The notes: generated from the letters alone by a model not told the origin. Positions 26,045 through 34,976 are shown, numbered from the stretch's first letter. The stretch: DNA of 64,000 nucleotides from Oribacterium sp. KHPX15 (GCF_900107835.1 NZ_FNRG01000024.1:1-64000), one strand, 5' to 3'. Numbers and translations: made by a program.

Positions 26045-28351
26045 ATGGGTAAACGGTTTAATATAGCATATCTTATTTCTCATAAAACAGTAGGGTATCC
26101 CTTGGGGATTCAGAATGGTATAAGAAATGCCATAGAGGAACAGGGGCATAATCTCATCAACATCATGGATCTTTTACCGTCAAATACTTTTCTGGAGTGG
26201 TCACACAATTACATTCATGCAGCATTTGAGCTGGCTGCCCGGATGGATTTTGATGCTTATGTTGTTCCTGTAGGTGTTGTAAATGCCTTTAATTCCCGGT
26301 CTTCAGGAAAATTCGCTATGAAATATGTGGAGCTTCTGGATCCGAAAAAAACCCTTCTTATCGAGGAATACCATGAAGGTTACAGATGCATCACAAAAGA
26401 TAATAAACCCGGTATCCGGCAATTGATCCGACATCTCATTGAGTATCACGGCTACAGAAAGATCTGTTTTTTAAGCGGTCCTGCCACAAGCTTTGGTGCA
26501 AAGGAAAGGGAGACGGTTTACTTTGAAGAGATGGAGCGGCACGGGCTTCCTGTGGAAGACCGTATGTTTGCCCGTGGGATTTTTTCGGGTGCCTGTGATG
26601 AGGTGGTTGAAGAGCTTCTGAGTAAAAATCCTGATGTTGAAGCCATCGCCTGTGCTTCCGATCATATGGCAGAAACTGTTTATCGTGTGATGAAAAAGCA
26701 TGGTCTGACTCTGGGAAAGGATATAGCAGTAACCGGTTTTGATGATGTTTTGATTGCTGCCGAAATGACTCCGCCGCTTACCACAGTGCGCCTTTCGGCG
26801 TATGATTTGGCATATAAAGCGGGATATGAGGTAATTCGTCTCTGTGAGGGGAAACCTCAGGAAACGGATTGCATTGAAAGCCTTTTTGTTCACAGACTTT
26901 CTTGCGGAGAGACAGTAAAAGAAAATGACTCTAAGCTTGTACAGCTTATGTCTCAGACGCCGGTTGATCGTGAGGCTATGGCAAAACAGCTGTTGGAGGA
27001 TGTGGCGGAAGCTGCTTCAAAACAGGTAAAACAGGAATGTTATCCACGCTTTAAGAATTTTATCGATAAAATTTATAACGTTCTCATGGACAGGGAGAAC
27101 AGGGGATCAGGTCATATTGTGGGCCAGGACGATATCGTTGATATATTCCGTTATGATTACAGTAAGTTCTTTTCTCTCAAAAAATTTGGTGATGCAGTTA
27201 CGGATTGTTATGATTACGCAGCATCCCGTTTGGAAGGAGACCAAAAGATTTGGATACTGAATGAGCAGGCGCGTTTTCAGCGTATAATGAGAAAGAACAT
27301 CGCTGAACAGTATGATCAGAATATCTGGGACAGCCAGAAGCGTCAGCATTATATAACCCGTATCACTATGGATGCGTTGATGAATTCCATGGATAGGAAG
27401 AAAGCTTTCAAAGCGATGTTTGAGAATCTTATCAACCTTGGAGTCAAGGATGCTGCTCTTTTGAGTTTTTCTGAACCTATAGAGTACTTCCATCGTAACT
27501 CAATTCATATGGGAGATAACCTGTATCTTGAGGTGGCGTTGTCAGATGGGGAAATCAGGGTACCTGAAACCCCGGAATCGTATAAGATTTTCCGTCTTGT
27601 GGAAAACTTTATGTCACAGGATATGTCAAAACATGCGCTGCTTCAGCTGGATCCGAGTTTTACTGTCGGTGCTCTCCTTACCGGACGGGAGATGATAGGT
27701 GTATTGATCGTGGGGCCAAGCATAATTGATTCCACTGAACTCGTCAGGGTATATCATCAGATGGCGGTGGGTATGCAGCATCTTGAGCTTATACATCATG
27801 AGCAGGAACTTATCGAAGTATTGAACCGTAACAATCTGAGACTTTCACGGGAGTCAGAGCATGATATGCTGACAGGTGTTTTCAACCGGAGAGGCTTCAT
27901 GAATAATCTGGAACAGCGTATCAGCCATGCCATTATGTATGATAAATTCAACTCGAAAGCAGCCATCTTCTACATGGATATGGACGGTTTAAAGCAGATC
28001 AATGATACATATGGTCATGATGAAGGAGATTTTGCAATCAGGAATTCGGCAGATATTCTGTCGAAAGCCTTTGGCAACGGTCTTGTGGGACGACAGGGCG
28101 GTGATGAGTTTTTAGGCTTTTGCCTGTTGGATGGGTCTGTTGTTGTGGAACCCGGGGATATGATCCCAAAGGTGGATAAGCTTATGGAGGAGTTTAATGA
28201 AAAAAGCGGAAAGCCATTCAAGCTGAGAATATCCATTGGACACATGGAATTTCCAATAGATTTTAATACCATGAAGAATCTGTCTTCTTATATGGAATCG
28301 GCAGATACCATGCTTTACGAAAATAAGAGAAAGCGTAAGGGGCTAAAATAG
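26045..28351 (+). CDS. Cytoplasmic diguanylate cyclase with LacI-type periplasmic-binding-protein sensor
   Basis: 768 residues with no signal peptide or membrane segment. Residues 1-290 follow a Peripla_BP_3 fold as in LacI regulators without their HTH: FNIAYLISHK start, ICFLSGPATSFGAKER, VEAIACASDHMAETV and DIAVTGFDDVLIAAEMTPPL. The middle 290-600 is helical plus a GAF-like part. GGDEF follows at about 605-768 with RQGGDEF intact. It should bind a small molecule, perhaps a sugar, inside the cell and adjust c-di-GMP synthesis. The ribosome site is weak (AGAGAG). Confidence 0.88.
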   Translation: MGKRFNIAYLISHKTVGYPLGIQNGIRNAIEEQGHNLINIMDLLPSNTFLEWSHNYIHAAFELAARMDFDAYVVPVGVVNAFNSRSSGKFAMKYVELLDPKKTLLIEEYHEGYRCITKDNKPGIRQLIRHLIEYHGYRKICFLSGPATSFGAKERETVYFEEMERHGLPVEDRMFARGIFSGACDEVVEELLSKNPDVEAIACASDHMAETVYRVMKKHGLTLGKDIAVTGFDDVLIAAEMTPPLTTVRLSAYDLAYKAGYEVIRLCEGKPQETDCIESLFVHRLSCGETVKENDSKLVQLMSQTPVDREAMAKQLLEDVAEAASKQVKQECYPRFKNFIDKIYNVLMDRENRGSGHIVGQDDIVDIFRYDYSKFFSLKKFGDAVTDCYDYAASRLEGDQKIWILNEQARFQRIMRKNIAEQYDQNIWDSQKRQHYITRITMDALMNSMDRKKAFKAMFENLINLGVKDAALLSFSEPIEYFHRNSIHMGDNLYLEVALSDGEIRVPETPESYKIFRLVENFMSQDMSKHALLQLDPSFTVGALLTGREMIGVLIVGPSIIDSTELVRVYHQMAVGMQHLELIHHEQELIEVLNRNNLRLSRESEHDMLTGVFNRRGFMNNLEQRISHAIMYDKFNSKAAIFYMDMDGLKQINDTYGHDEGDFAIRNSADILSKAFGNGLVGRQGGDEFLGFCLLDGSVVVEPGDMIPKVDKLMEEFNEKSGKPFKLRISIGHMEFPIDFNTMKNLSSYMESADTMLYENKRKRKGLK

Positions 28352-28370
28352 TTTAAAGTGACGTAAACCT

Positions 28371-28439
28371 TGAACAGAGCCGGAGGGCATCCATTTATAA
28401 GAGATTCGCTTATAAATGGATGCCCTCCGGCTCTGTTCA
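28371..28439. repeat. Long perfect palindrome, family A copy 1
   Basis: 31-nt arms (28371-28401 and 28409-28439) exactly complementary with a 7-nt loop, between convergent GGDEF genes. The outer part contains GAGCCGGAGGGCATCCAT, identical to the element at 34035-34098. Confidence 0.9.
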
Positions 28440-28444
28440 TATCA

Positions 28445-30721
28445 TTATGCAGTGTTTTTTTTCTTCAAGAATCCCAGGATAAGGGCAGCGACCACTGACC
28501 CTGTCAGGATGGATAACAGATAAAGCATCGGATGTTCAACCACCGGCAATACAAATATTCCTCCGTGCGGAGCCGGAAGCCTGCAGCCAAACAACGAAGA
28601 CATTAACCCGGAAACTGCAGAGCCTGCAATGCAGGAAGGAATCACTCTTGCGAAATCCGTGATCACATAAGGAAGAGCTCCTTCTGTGATGAATGAAAGT
28701 CCCATGAAGAGTGCAAGTATTCCGCCGTTCTTTTCTTCTGTACTGAATTTTTCTCTGAAAAGAGCCATTGATATGGCGATTCCGATAGGTGGAACCATGC
28801 CTCCGGCCATGACTGCTGCCATGATCTGGGTGTCTTTTGCGGTAATGGACGCCAGTCCGTAGCTATAAGCTATTTTATTAATGATTCCTCCCATATCAAC
28901 GGACATCATTCCGGCAGCCAGCGTACATACCAGAGGCTTGCTTATGGTTTTGGAGTAATCCAATAACGTGTTAAATACAGATCCCAGTGCCACAGCGGCG
29001 GGTTGTATCATAAAAAATGAAATAGCCTGTACTATGGTGAGACTGAATATCGGATATATAACTATGGGGGCAGCTCCACGGATGTATTTCGGCAGACGGT
29101 CTGTGAACAGGTTGATCTCTCTGCTGATTATCCCTGCGGCCAGACCTGCTAAGGCAGCGCCTATAAATCCCGAATTGGTATTTATCACCATATAACCGCC
29201 TACAAGTCCTGACATAAAAGCACTTTCACCTGCAAGACTGTAAGCCATAAAGGCCGAAAAAACAGGAAGCATAAAATTGAAGGTCGTATCCCCAAGGTAT
29301 TTCAGATAGGTAGATATGGAAGTCATGGATCCCAGGGAAGATCTTTCATCAGCTGACAAGGTGGAAAGGTCAATGCTGGCGGCATCAAACAGGAATGCCA
29401 ATGCTATGAGTATACCTCCGGCTGCCACAAATGGAGTCATCCATTTAACGGCAAATATGATTCCCGAAAGAAATCGCTTTTGCAAAACCTGCTTGAGACT
29501 GAGGCTTGCTTCCGCAGATTTCAAATTAATCTCAGTAGGTATTTCAAAAGATATGGCTTCCGGTCTGGTTTGATCCGGTACTGTACTTTTCTCGGTGACA
29601 GCAGAGGTTGCTTTCTCTGCTTTTGTCATGGATTCAGAAAAGGCTGTAACGGTATTTCTTCCATTCTCTTTTGACTGATATAAGGCAAGATCAGCATTTT
29701 CACAGACTTCCGATAAGGTCATATTGTTATTTACCGGAGTTATACCAACACTTATTGTAAAAGGAGCTCCTTCTTTTGGAGAATCCAGACGTATATTATT
29801 GCACAGTTCAAAAAGTAAGGCTTTGGCTTCAGTTAAAGGCAGATTAATGACACCGATGAACTCGTCTCCACCCCATCTTCCGGCAAAGCCATTAGCCTTC
29901 GATACAGTGGTTTTTATATAATTTGCAAGCATCGATAAAGCAGCATCACCGGCTGCGTGTCCGTACTTATCATTTATCTGCTTGAATAAATCTATATCCA
30001 GAAGAAACATTGAATAATCATGAGATTCATCTGTGAACAGTTTCAGTTTGCGGTTAAATTCTGCCGTAAAGTATTTTCTGTTGGCAAGACCTGTCAGTTC
30101 ATCTGTTGTGGCAAGCTGTATAAGCTTATTTTTGTATCTGGAGAACATGTTGGAAATAAGAACCAGAAGTGTAATGATCAAAATTACACCTATAGAAAAA
30201 ATCACAACATACTGCATCCTTTGAAGCTGTCGCTCTTTGGAACCGTCATTTTCCAAAATCAGACTATATCTGTTGCCGGCAAAGCTTCGTGCGATATAAA
30301 GAGTCTTATCTGCAAAAAATAATGAGTTTCCGCCATTATTCGCATCATAAAAAATCTTATCAGACTCTTTTACAGAGTCCAAAAAGTATGACTTGAATTC
30401 CAGTGTGTTGTCGGGGGCTTCTGCCACGATGTTTCCGGATGAATCAATAAGCCAAAGTGAAAACCCTTGTTCAGTATAAACCGAAGACTGGTCTCTGAAG
30501 TATTCTGAAAGCTCGGTATCCTTATCCGGAGATGAAATATTTAAGGCTTTTTCATTCAGAGTACGTGCCAATTCATGGGAAATCAGTTTTGTATCGGCTT
30601 CCAGATATCTTAGAGAAAGTGTGTTGCTAAGATATGCAAAAGAAAGAAGAATCAGCGAAAAGGTACCGATGATAAGCAGGAAAATGATATTTAATTGTCG
30701 TTCATTGGCCCTGTCGCTCAC
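28445..30721 (-). CDS. Diguanylate cyclase fused to a fructose-type PTS EIIC membrane domain
   Basis: 758 residues; GTG start with AAGGAG six bases upstream. Order: membrane segment 13-33, extracellular sensor (about 34-170), second membrane segment (172-194), GGDEF domain (about 205-365, RWGGDEF intact), linker, and from about 420 a complete fructose-family EIIC. EIIC hallmarks are GGMVPPIGIAISMALF, GLSFITEGALPYV, RVIPSCIAGSAVSG and APHGG. No EIIA or EIIB domain is present, so it cannot phosphorylate sugar alone. It may bind sugar as a receptor or borrow another EIIB. I infer a link between sugar availability and c-di-GMP. Confidence 0.9.
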   Translation of the reverse strand: MSDRANERQLNIIFLLIIGTFSLILLSFAYLSNTLSLRYLEADTKLISHELARTLNEKALNISSPDKDTELSEYFRDQSSVYTEQGFSLWLIDSSGNIVAEAPDNTLEFKSYFLDSVKESDKIFYDANNGGNSLFFADKTLYIARSFAGNRYSLILENDGSKERQLQRMQYVVIFSIGVILIITLLVLISNMFSRYKNKLIQLATTDELTGLANRKYFTAEFNRKLKLFTDESHDYSMFLLDIDLFKQINDKYGHAAGDAALSMLANYIKTTVSKANGFAGRWGGDEFIGVINLPLTEAKALLFELCNNIRLDSPKEGAPFTISVGITPVNNNMTLSEVCENADLALYQSKENGRNTVTAFSESMTKAEKATSAVTEKSTVPDQTRPEAISFEIPTEINLKSAEASLSLKQVLQKRFLSGIIFAVKWMTPFVAAGGILIALAFLFDAASIDLSTLSADERSSLGSMTSISTYLKYLGDTTFNFMLPVFSAFMAYSLAGESAFMSGLVGGYMVINTNSGFIGAALAGLAAGIISREINLFTDRLPKYIRGAAPIVIYPIFSLTIVQAISFFMIQPAAVALGSVFNTLLDYSKTISKPLVCTLAAGMMSVDMGGIINKIAYSYGLASITAKDTQIMAAVMAGGMVPPIGIAISMALFREKFSTEEKNGGILALFMGLSFITEGALPYVITDFARVIPSCIAGSAVSGLMSSLFGCRLPAPHGGIFVLPVVEHPMLYLLSILTGSVVAALILGFLKKKNTA

Positions 30722-30923
30722 TTGAAGCTCCTTAAAAATATGACATAGTACAAGATACGATACTACTATATCGGCAGGCGTGGATGTTATTATAAGGTAC
30801 AGGAGATGGTTTTTAAGTGAACATTTTGGGCTGAATGTCTATGCCTTTCGTGGGTCACTCTGCTAAACTTCTAAAAAATGTATAAAACCTCTTAAAAATG
30901 ATTGGATTTGTGGCAGGGATCTA

Positions 30924-30954
30924 TTTACAGACAGCCGGAGGGACATGGTATAAT
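30924..30954 (+). promoter_or_regulatory. Promoter of the SprA-like metalloprotease gene
   Basis: TTTACA (30924-30929), 19-bp spacer, TGGTATAAT with TATAAT at 30949-30954. The leader to the ATG at 31012 is about 50 nt. Confidence 0.55.
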
Positions 30955-31011
30955 AAATATAATTATCTTCAGTCGTTTCTAACGTGTAATCTTATGGGAA
31001 AGGAGTATGAT

Positions 31012-31548
31012 ATGGCAATGAATCCTATCGGTGCGATCGGCACAGGACAGACGAGTAGTAATCCATATGGGAGTTATTACAGTGCGTACTATGGGAATGC
31101 CCGGAATTATCTGAACTACAGACAGATGATGCCCGGTAACGATCATAACTCCGTAAACAGTAGTGATGATACGGTAAAAAAGGCCGGAAGGACGAGTGCG
31201 CCTTCCGAATGTCAGACCTGTAAAAAACGCAAGTATCAGGACGGCTCAAATGAAATGGACGTTTCCTTCAAGTCGGCTTCACATATTTCTGTTAAAGATG
31301 CTCCTGCAATGGTTCGGGCTCATGAACAGGAGCATGTTGCCAATGCTTATCAAAAGGCGGAGGAGTCAGGCGGTAAGGTTTTGCAGGCTTCGGTTTCCAT
31401 AAAAACCGCCATTTGTCCGGAGTGCGGGACGACTTATGTTGCAGGTGGTGAGACAACCACAAAGATAAAATATCCTGTGGATAAGAAAGCAGCTGAGGCT
31501 ATGGCTGAAGATACCGGACTGGGAAAGATGTTTGATGCTTCGGCGTGA
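31012..31548 (+). CDS. SprA-related putative metalloprotease
   Basis: 178 residues from ATG 31012, preceded by AAAGGAG; an earlier in-frame ATG at 30898 lies upstream of the promoter. The centre reads VRAHEQEHVANAY, an HExxH zinc motif (HEQEH). A cysteine pair before it (CQTCKKRKY) and another after (CPECGTTYV) may form a zinc site. The N-terminal 60 residues are low-complexity, Tyr/Asn/Ser-rich. The pattern matches the SprA-related/CJM1_0395 group of uncharacterised metalloproteases. No signal peptide. Substrate unknown. Confidence 0.75.
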   Translation: MAMNPIGAIGTGQTSSNPYGSYYSAYYGNARNYLNYRQMMPGNDHNSVNSSDDTVKKAGRTSAPSECQTCKKRKYQDGSNEMDVSFKSASHISVKDAPAMVRAHEQEHVANAYQKAEESGGKVLQASVSIKTAICPECGTTYVAGGETTTKIKYPVDKKAAEAMAEDTGLGKMFDASA

Positions 31549-31604
31549 GAGCGTGTGAAAAAACTGTTTTTTGAATTCCGGTTCAGTGTTAAAGCCGTAA
31601 AGCA

Positions 31605-31650
31605 TACCACCTGGGACGGTTCTCGCCGACGAGAACCGTCCCGGGTGGTA
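31605..31650. repeat. Palindrome, family B copy 1
   Basis: 21-nt arms with one G-T mismatch, loop CCGA. The core GGTTCTCGCCGACGAGAACC is shared, with one loop change, with the element at 42807-42846. It follows the metalloprotease gene. Confidence 0.85.
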
Positions 31651-31679
31651 TTGCGTAGAAATGAAAAGTTCTGAACAAG

Positions 31680-31740
31680 AAAGGATCCGCAGCATTTTCT
31701 CAGTAGGGGAGGGGGAGAAAATGTTTGGCGGATCCTTTTT
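31680..31740 (+). terminator. Terminator downstream of the metalloprotease gene
   Basis: AAAGGATCCGC plus ATTTTCTC pair with GAGAAAAT plus GCGGATCCTTT (small internal bulge), ending in TTTTT. It follows the family B palindrome, giving tandem hairpins. The rest of 31549-31897 holds nothing else I can support. Confidence 0.75.
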
Positions 31741-31897
31741 CACACGGGCACTGCCATTGGATTGGTCACAGTGCATTAATTGGTTTTGGATTACCTTATA
31801 TTGTGTTTCTGAAATTATAATAACACAATATATGGGTAATTGCATCTATTTTTAAGAGAATTTATAATTATTTCATTGATTTTATTGTTTGGTTACA

Positions 31898-33061
31898 CTA
31901 ACCTGTATTTTTGCGTCTGCAGTTTTCTTTTTTACTGTAATAACTACGCTTATTTTCGTACATCATCTCGTCAGCTACTGAGATGAGATTATTGATAGAA
32001 CCGGGATGATCCTTCGCAACAGCATAGCCGGCAGAAACACTTATGCTGTCTATGTGCTCACCCTTCCAGGAAGCAAGAATATCATTAAATCCAATCAATG
32101 CTTCATCCAGAGACTCAGGCTCAACCTCTAAAAGAGCCACAAACTCATCTCCGCTTATATGGTAGCATTCGCCGTAGTCGCTGAAGGCTTTTCTGAGACA
32201 TTCGCCTGCTCCCTGAACCAGTTCATCGCCGGCCTTGTGCCCAAGGCTGTCATTGACACGTTTAAGGCCGTTAACATCAAAAACCATGGCAGTAAAATTA
32301 TCCGGAAGCTTATCAAGGTTTTCATATTTATCAAGAACATTGCTGTAAGCAAAGCGGCTTTTCAGTCCTGTAATGACATCTGTCTCAAGCAGCTTTTGTT
32401 TTTCCGAGAGATCCATCTCTTTTTTGAAAAGACAAAACGCCTGGTAATGGGTAAATAAAAGTATGGTTCCGTTAGTAATAGCGAGACAAATAGTACGCAT
32501 ATCGCCGCCAAAGTACATCTGCAGGCCAATGCCAACAGCAGTTACCAGCATAATATATACAGTAGAAATATCGTAGGAGTTTGATGAATCTCTAAAGGCC
32601 TTAAGGTAAGCCCAAAGTACACTGAAAAGGGCGAGTACAAAGGTAAGCATATATATCGGGAATAATGGCCCGTGATGATATATGTTTTGGGCATCTACAT
32701 AAAATACGCAGCCGTTAAATATCGATAAGATTTCCACAAGGACATTTCCCACCATCAGATATTTAAGATAGTTCTGAAGTCTGCTGTCAGGCATGACGAG
32801 ACTAACCAGTTCCAGTCCCAAAAGAGGTGTAAAGACATAATCTGCTGCTTTAATTACTGTATGAAGTGGAACTGTCCATGACGGTGCTCCGTTAAGAGCA
32901 ACTCCGCCCCACTCAGCCAGCATGGCAATTATGATCACTAAAGAAGTCCGGAAAAAATTCGTTTTTGTTTTTCCATCTATTTGTTGGTTGTCATGTACCA
33001 ATTTTGCAAACATAGATAGTGTTGCACACGACAAAAAAATAACAGCTGTATAGTAACCCAT
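31898..33061 (-). CDS. Membrane-anchored diguanylate cyclase with SGDEF motif
   Basis: 387 residues. The N-terminal half has about six hydrophobic segments (to residue 210), an unnamed multi-pass sensor. The GGDEF domain follows (DVITGLKSRFAY, FDVNGLKRVNDSLGHKAGDE), but the signature reads HISGDEF, with Ser replacing the first Gly. SGDEF variants are known to retain activity in some cyclases, so it could be active. The start is ATG 33061 with AAGAGGATATT upstream. An inverted repeat ATTATC-N8-GATAAT (33118-33137) lies in its leader. Confidence 0.88.
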   Translation of the reverse strand: MGYYTAVIFLSCATLSMFAKLVHDNQQIDGKTKTNFFRTSLVIIIAMLAEWGGVALNGAPSWTVPLHTVIKAADYVFTPLLGLELVSLVMPDSRLQNYLKYLMVGNVLVEILSIFNGCVFYVDAQNIYHHGPLFPIYMLTFVLALFSVLWAYLKAFRDSSNSYDISTVYIMLVTAVGIGLQMYFGGDMRTICLAITNGTILLFTHYQAFCLFKKEMDLSEKQKLLETDVITGLKSRFAYSNVLDKYENLDKLPDNFTAMVFDVNGLKRVNDSLGHKAGDELVQGAGECLRKAFSDYGECYHISGDEFVALLEVEPESLDEALIGFNDILASWKGEHIDSISVSAGYAVAKDHPGSINNLISVADEMMYENKRSYYSKKENCRRKNTG

Positions 33062-33310
33062 AATATCCTCTTAAAAATATATAAAAAACGAAAAAATTTA
33101 ACATTTTATTAAAAGCTATTATCCGTTTTTCGATAATCTTGTGTATTTTAACACCCTGAATCAAAAAAGAATAGTAAAAAATAATATTCTTATTTGTTGC
33201 GAAAAGGGATATGTGATTTACCTATGGTGTTCTATAGAGAACCGGGCGGTGACAAAGGCACTGTGATAAAACCGGAAAGACAGAAACAGAAGAGAATAAA
33301 CATGATAAAA

Positions 33311-33491
33311 GTTGAGTGATTTTACGGAATATTTAAAAAGTAAGTGATTTTACGTTTGCACCGGCTTGTTTTGCTTATTTTGTCTCCTATATAGTGTATA
33401 AAGCTGATTAAGACACAATATTTGGATGACGAACCGTAAATTCACTCAACTATTCCTTATAACGTCCTGTGCAACCGTATAATCACTCAAC
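33311..33491. repeat. Four copies of a 16-bp motif upstream of the cyclase / downstream of the thioesterase
   Basis: Plus-strand copies: GTTGAGTGATTTTACG at 33311-33326 and AGTAAGTGATTTTACG at 33339-33354. Minus-strand copies at 33435-33450 (reads GTTGAGTGAATTTACG) and 33476-33491 (GTTGAGTGATTATACG). The pairs face each other. With 33917-33932 and 34920-34976 there are eight copies within 1.7 kb. The 33062-33508 gap otherwise holds only AT-rich DNA and a doubtful 31-codon ORF at 33224. Confidence 0.75.
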
Positions 33492-33508
33492 CTTTATGTT
33501 CATTTGAA

Positions 33509-33898
33509 TTAAAGTTTATAATAGGTAAAGGTTCCCTCGGCGAAGGTCTCTCCGTTATCATCTTTGATATAAACTTTCATTACGATGACAGCTCTGCCGT
33601 TTCTTATAAGCTCTGCAGTTCCATACAGATACCTTGTTGTATTGCTTGTAAGGAAATGGAAATCACTGTCAAGTGTTACGAGGTGATCGGTGTAGCGGCG
33701 GGCATTGGCACCGCCTGTGGTATCTGCAATGGTAAACAGCATGCCTCCGTGTACATGGCCGGCACCATTCATGTGCATAGGCATGACTTCTGTGATTGTG
33801 GTTATGGAGCCATCCTGTGAGTTTTCTTCAAAATCGATGCCGCAGTGTTCAACAAAACGGCTTTTGATGTAATAATCGATGATATTTTTTCCTGTCAT
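33509..33898 (-). CDS. PaaI-type hotdog thioesterase
   Basis: 129 residues from ATG 33898, with TGAGGA seven bases upstream; longer in-frame starts have no ribosome site. HVHGGMLFTIADTTGGANA is the PaaI/4HBT helix signature (HGG plus the catalytic Asp region), followed by the beta-sheet stretches VTLDSDFHFL and AVIVMKVYIKDDNGE. These enzymes hydrolyse acyl-CoA thioesters in the cytoplasm. The substrate is unknown. Copies of the 16-bp motif flank the gene on both sides, one of them (33917) about 20 bp upstream of the start, where it could regulate it. Confidence 0.88.
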   Translation of the reverse strand: MTGKNIIDYYIKSRFVEHCGIDFEENSQDGSITTITEVMPMHMNGAGHVHGGMLFTIADTTGGANARRYTDHLVTLDSDFHFLTSNTTRYLYGTAELIRNGRAVIVMKVYIKDDNGETFAEGTFTYYKL

Positions 33899-33916
33899 TT
33901 CATTCCTCATTCTGTA

Positions 33917-33932
33917 CGTAAATTTACTCAAC
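33917..33932 (-). repeat. Fifth copy of the 16-bp motif, upstream of the thioesterase
   Basis: The minus strand reads GTTGAGTAAATTTACG, ending 18 bp before the ATG at 33898. At this distance it would overlap the transcript start or leader. Confidence 0.65.
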
Positions 33933-34034
33933 TTAAAAACACATAAGCATTTTCTGAGTAGTGACACCAAAGTATGGGTTTCTGATGTGCTTCTGACATG
34001 ATACCACAGGTTGGGAGGAAAATGATCAAAAACT

Positions 34035-34098
34035 GAGCCGGAGGGCATCCATCTGTAACCGGGTCACACAACGGTTTCAGATGGATGCCCTCCGGCTC
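34035..34098. repeat. Palindrome, family A copy 2
   Basis: 26-nt arms with one mismatch and a 12-nt loop. It contains GAGCCGGAGGGCATCCAT and its complement, identical to 28371-28439; inner arm bases differ but remain paired. It lies after the minus-strand gene ending at 34134 and before the thioesterase promoter region. Confidence 0.88.
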
Positions 34099-34133
34099 TT
34101 TAGCTTCTTATATTATATTCCGCGACTGATCTC

Positions 34134-34718
34134 TTATTCTGCAGAAGTAATCGTATTACCCATATCAGCAGGCATCTGTGCAGCAGCGATAGCTGTGGCT
34201 GTTGCACCGTCTTCTGAAGTGATCTCAACCATATCGCCTACTGCGAAGCTGCTTGTAAGTGAGCTGTCGATGGTGAAAGTCATAGTTGTCATTCCACCCA
34301 TATTACCCATTCCGTTGGCTTCACCCTGGCCGGCATCAGCAGGAGGAGTCTCTGTTTCACCGGCTGCGTTTGTAGGAGCTGCAGGAGGTGTCTCAAGCTC
34401 GCCTGAAGCATTGTCAGGAAGTGCAGGAGGAGTCTCGAGCTCGCCTGAGGCATTGGTTGGCATAGTGCCATCTGCCTGCATATTTCCGTCAGGCTTTCCC
34501 ATGCCTCTTCCGCCATGGCCCATGGTTTCGATAGTAATGGAACCGCTCTCGATGGCAGTGATTTTACCCATGTACATACCGTTGTTCATAGGTGGCTGAC
34601 TTGCTTCGGTAGTAGTTGTCTCGTCGGCCAATGATGCCACAGCACCTACAGAAGCTACACCAAGAAGTGTGCAAAGACCGATAACTGCGATTTTGTTCTT
34701 TAAAATATTCTTTTTCAT
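34134..34718 (-). CDS. Small secreted protein with GELETPPA repeats (DUF5666-like)
   Basis: 194 residues from ATG 34718, with GGAG six bases upstream. A signal peptide (KIAVIGLCTLLGVASVGAVA) is probably cleaved near ASLAD; no lipobox. MGKITAIESGSITIET at the front and TFTIDSSLTSSFAVGDMVE near the end look like halves of a small beta-barrel of DUF5666 type. Between them is a Gly/Met/Pro-rich insert with three imperfect repeats (GELETPPALPDNAS, GELETPPAAPTNAA, GETETPPADAG). Function unknown; probably exported. A family A palindrome lies behind it. Confidence 0.75.
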   Translation of the reverse strand: MKKNILKNKIAVIGLCTLLGVASVGAVASLADETTTTEASQPPMNNGMYMGKITAIESGSITIETMGHGGRGMGKPDGNMQADGTMPTNASGELETPPALPDNASGELETPPAAPTNAAGETETPPADAGQGEANGMGNMGGMTTMTFTIDSSLTSSFAVGDMVEITSEDGATATAIAAAQMPADMGNTITSAE

Positions 34719-34919
34719 TTTAATCTCCATTCCGTGAGCATCCGGTTTTTAAACAGTAATCTGGAAACCGGAGCCACAATTTGATTCTTTGTATTCTGTT
34801 TTTCTGTTTCCCTCTCGGGATGGCATCACTATAAAAAACGAAACTGTAATGAAACTGAAAAAGAAAAAATATTTTGGAAATATTTGAAACTGTCAGAGCA
34901 AAATATTTTTGATTTAAAA

Positions 34920-34976
34920 GTTGAGCAAATGTTCGTACTAATTGAGCGGAATTACGGTAACTTGAGTAAATGCATG
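34920..34976 (+). repeat. Three phased copies of the 16-bp motif upstream of cstA
   Basis: GTTGAGCAAATGTTCG (34920), ATTGAGCGGAATTACG (34941) and CTTGAGTAAATGCATG (34961) are direct repeats spaced 21 and 20 bp, two helical turns. They are degenerate but share TTGAG at the same offset. They lie in the 486-bp gap between divergent genes, where I see no clear -35/-10 pair for either. Confidence 0.6.

Noticed and set aside
33224-33319. 31-codon ORF in the cyclase upstream region
   Set aside because: Poorly spaced ribosome site, and it overlaps a copy of the 16-bp motif.
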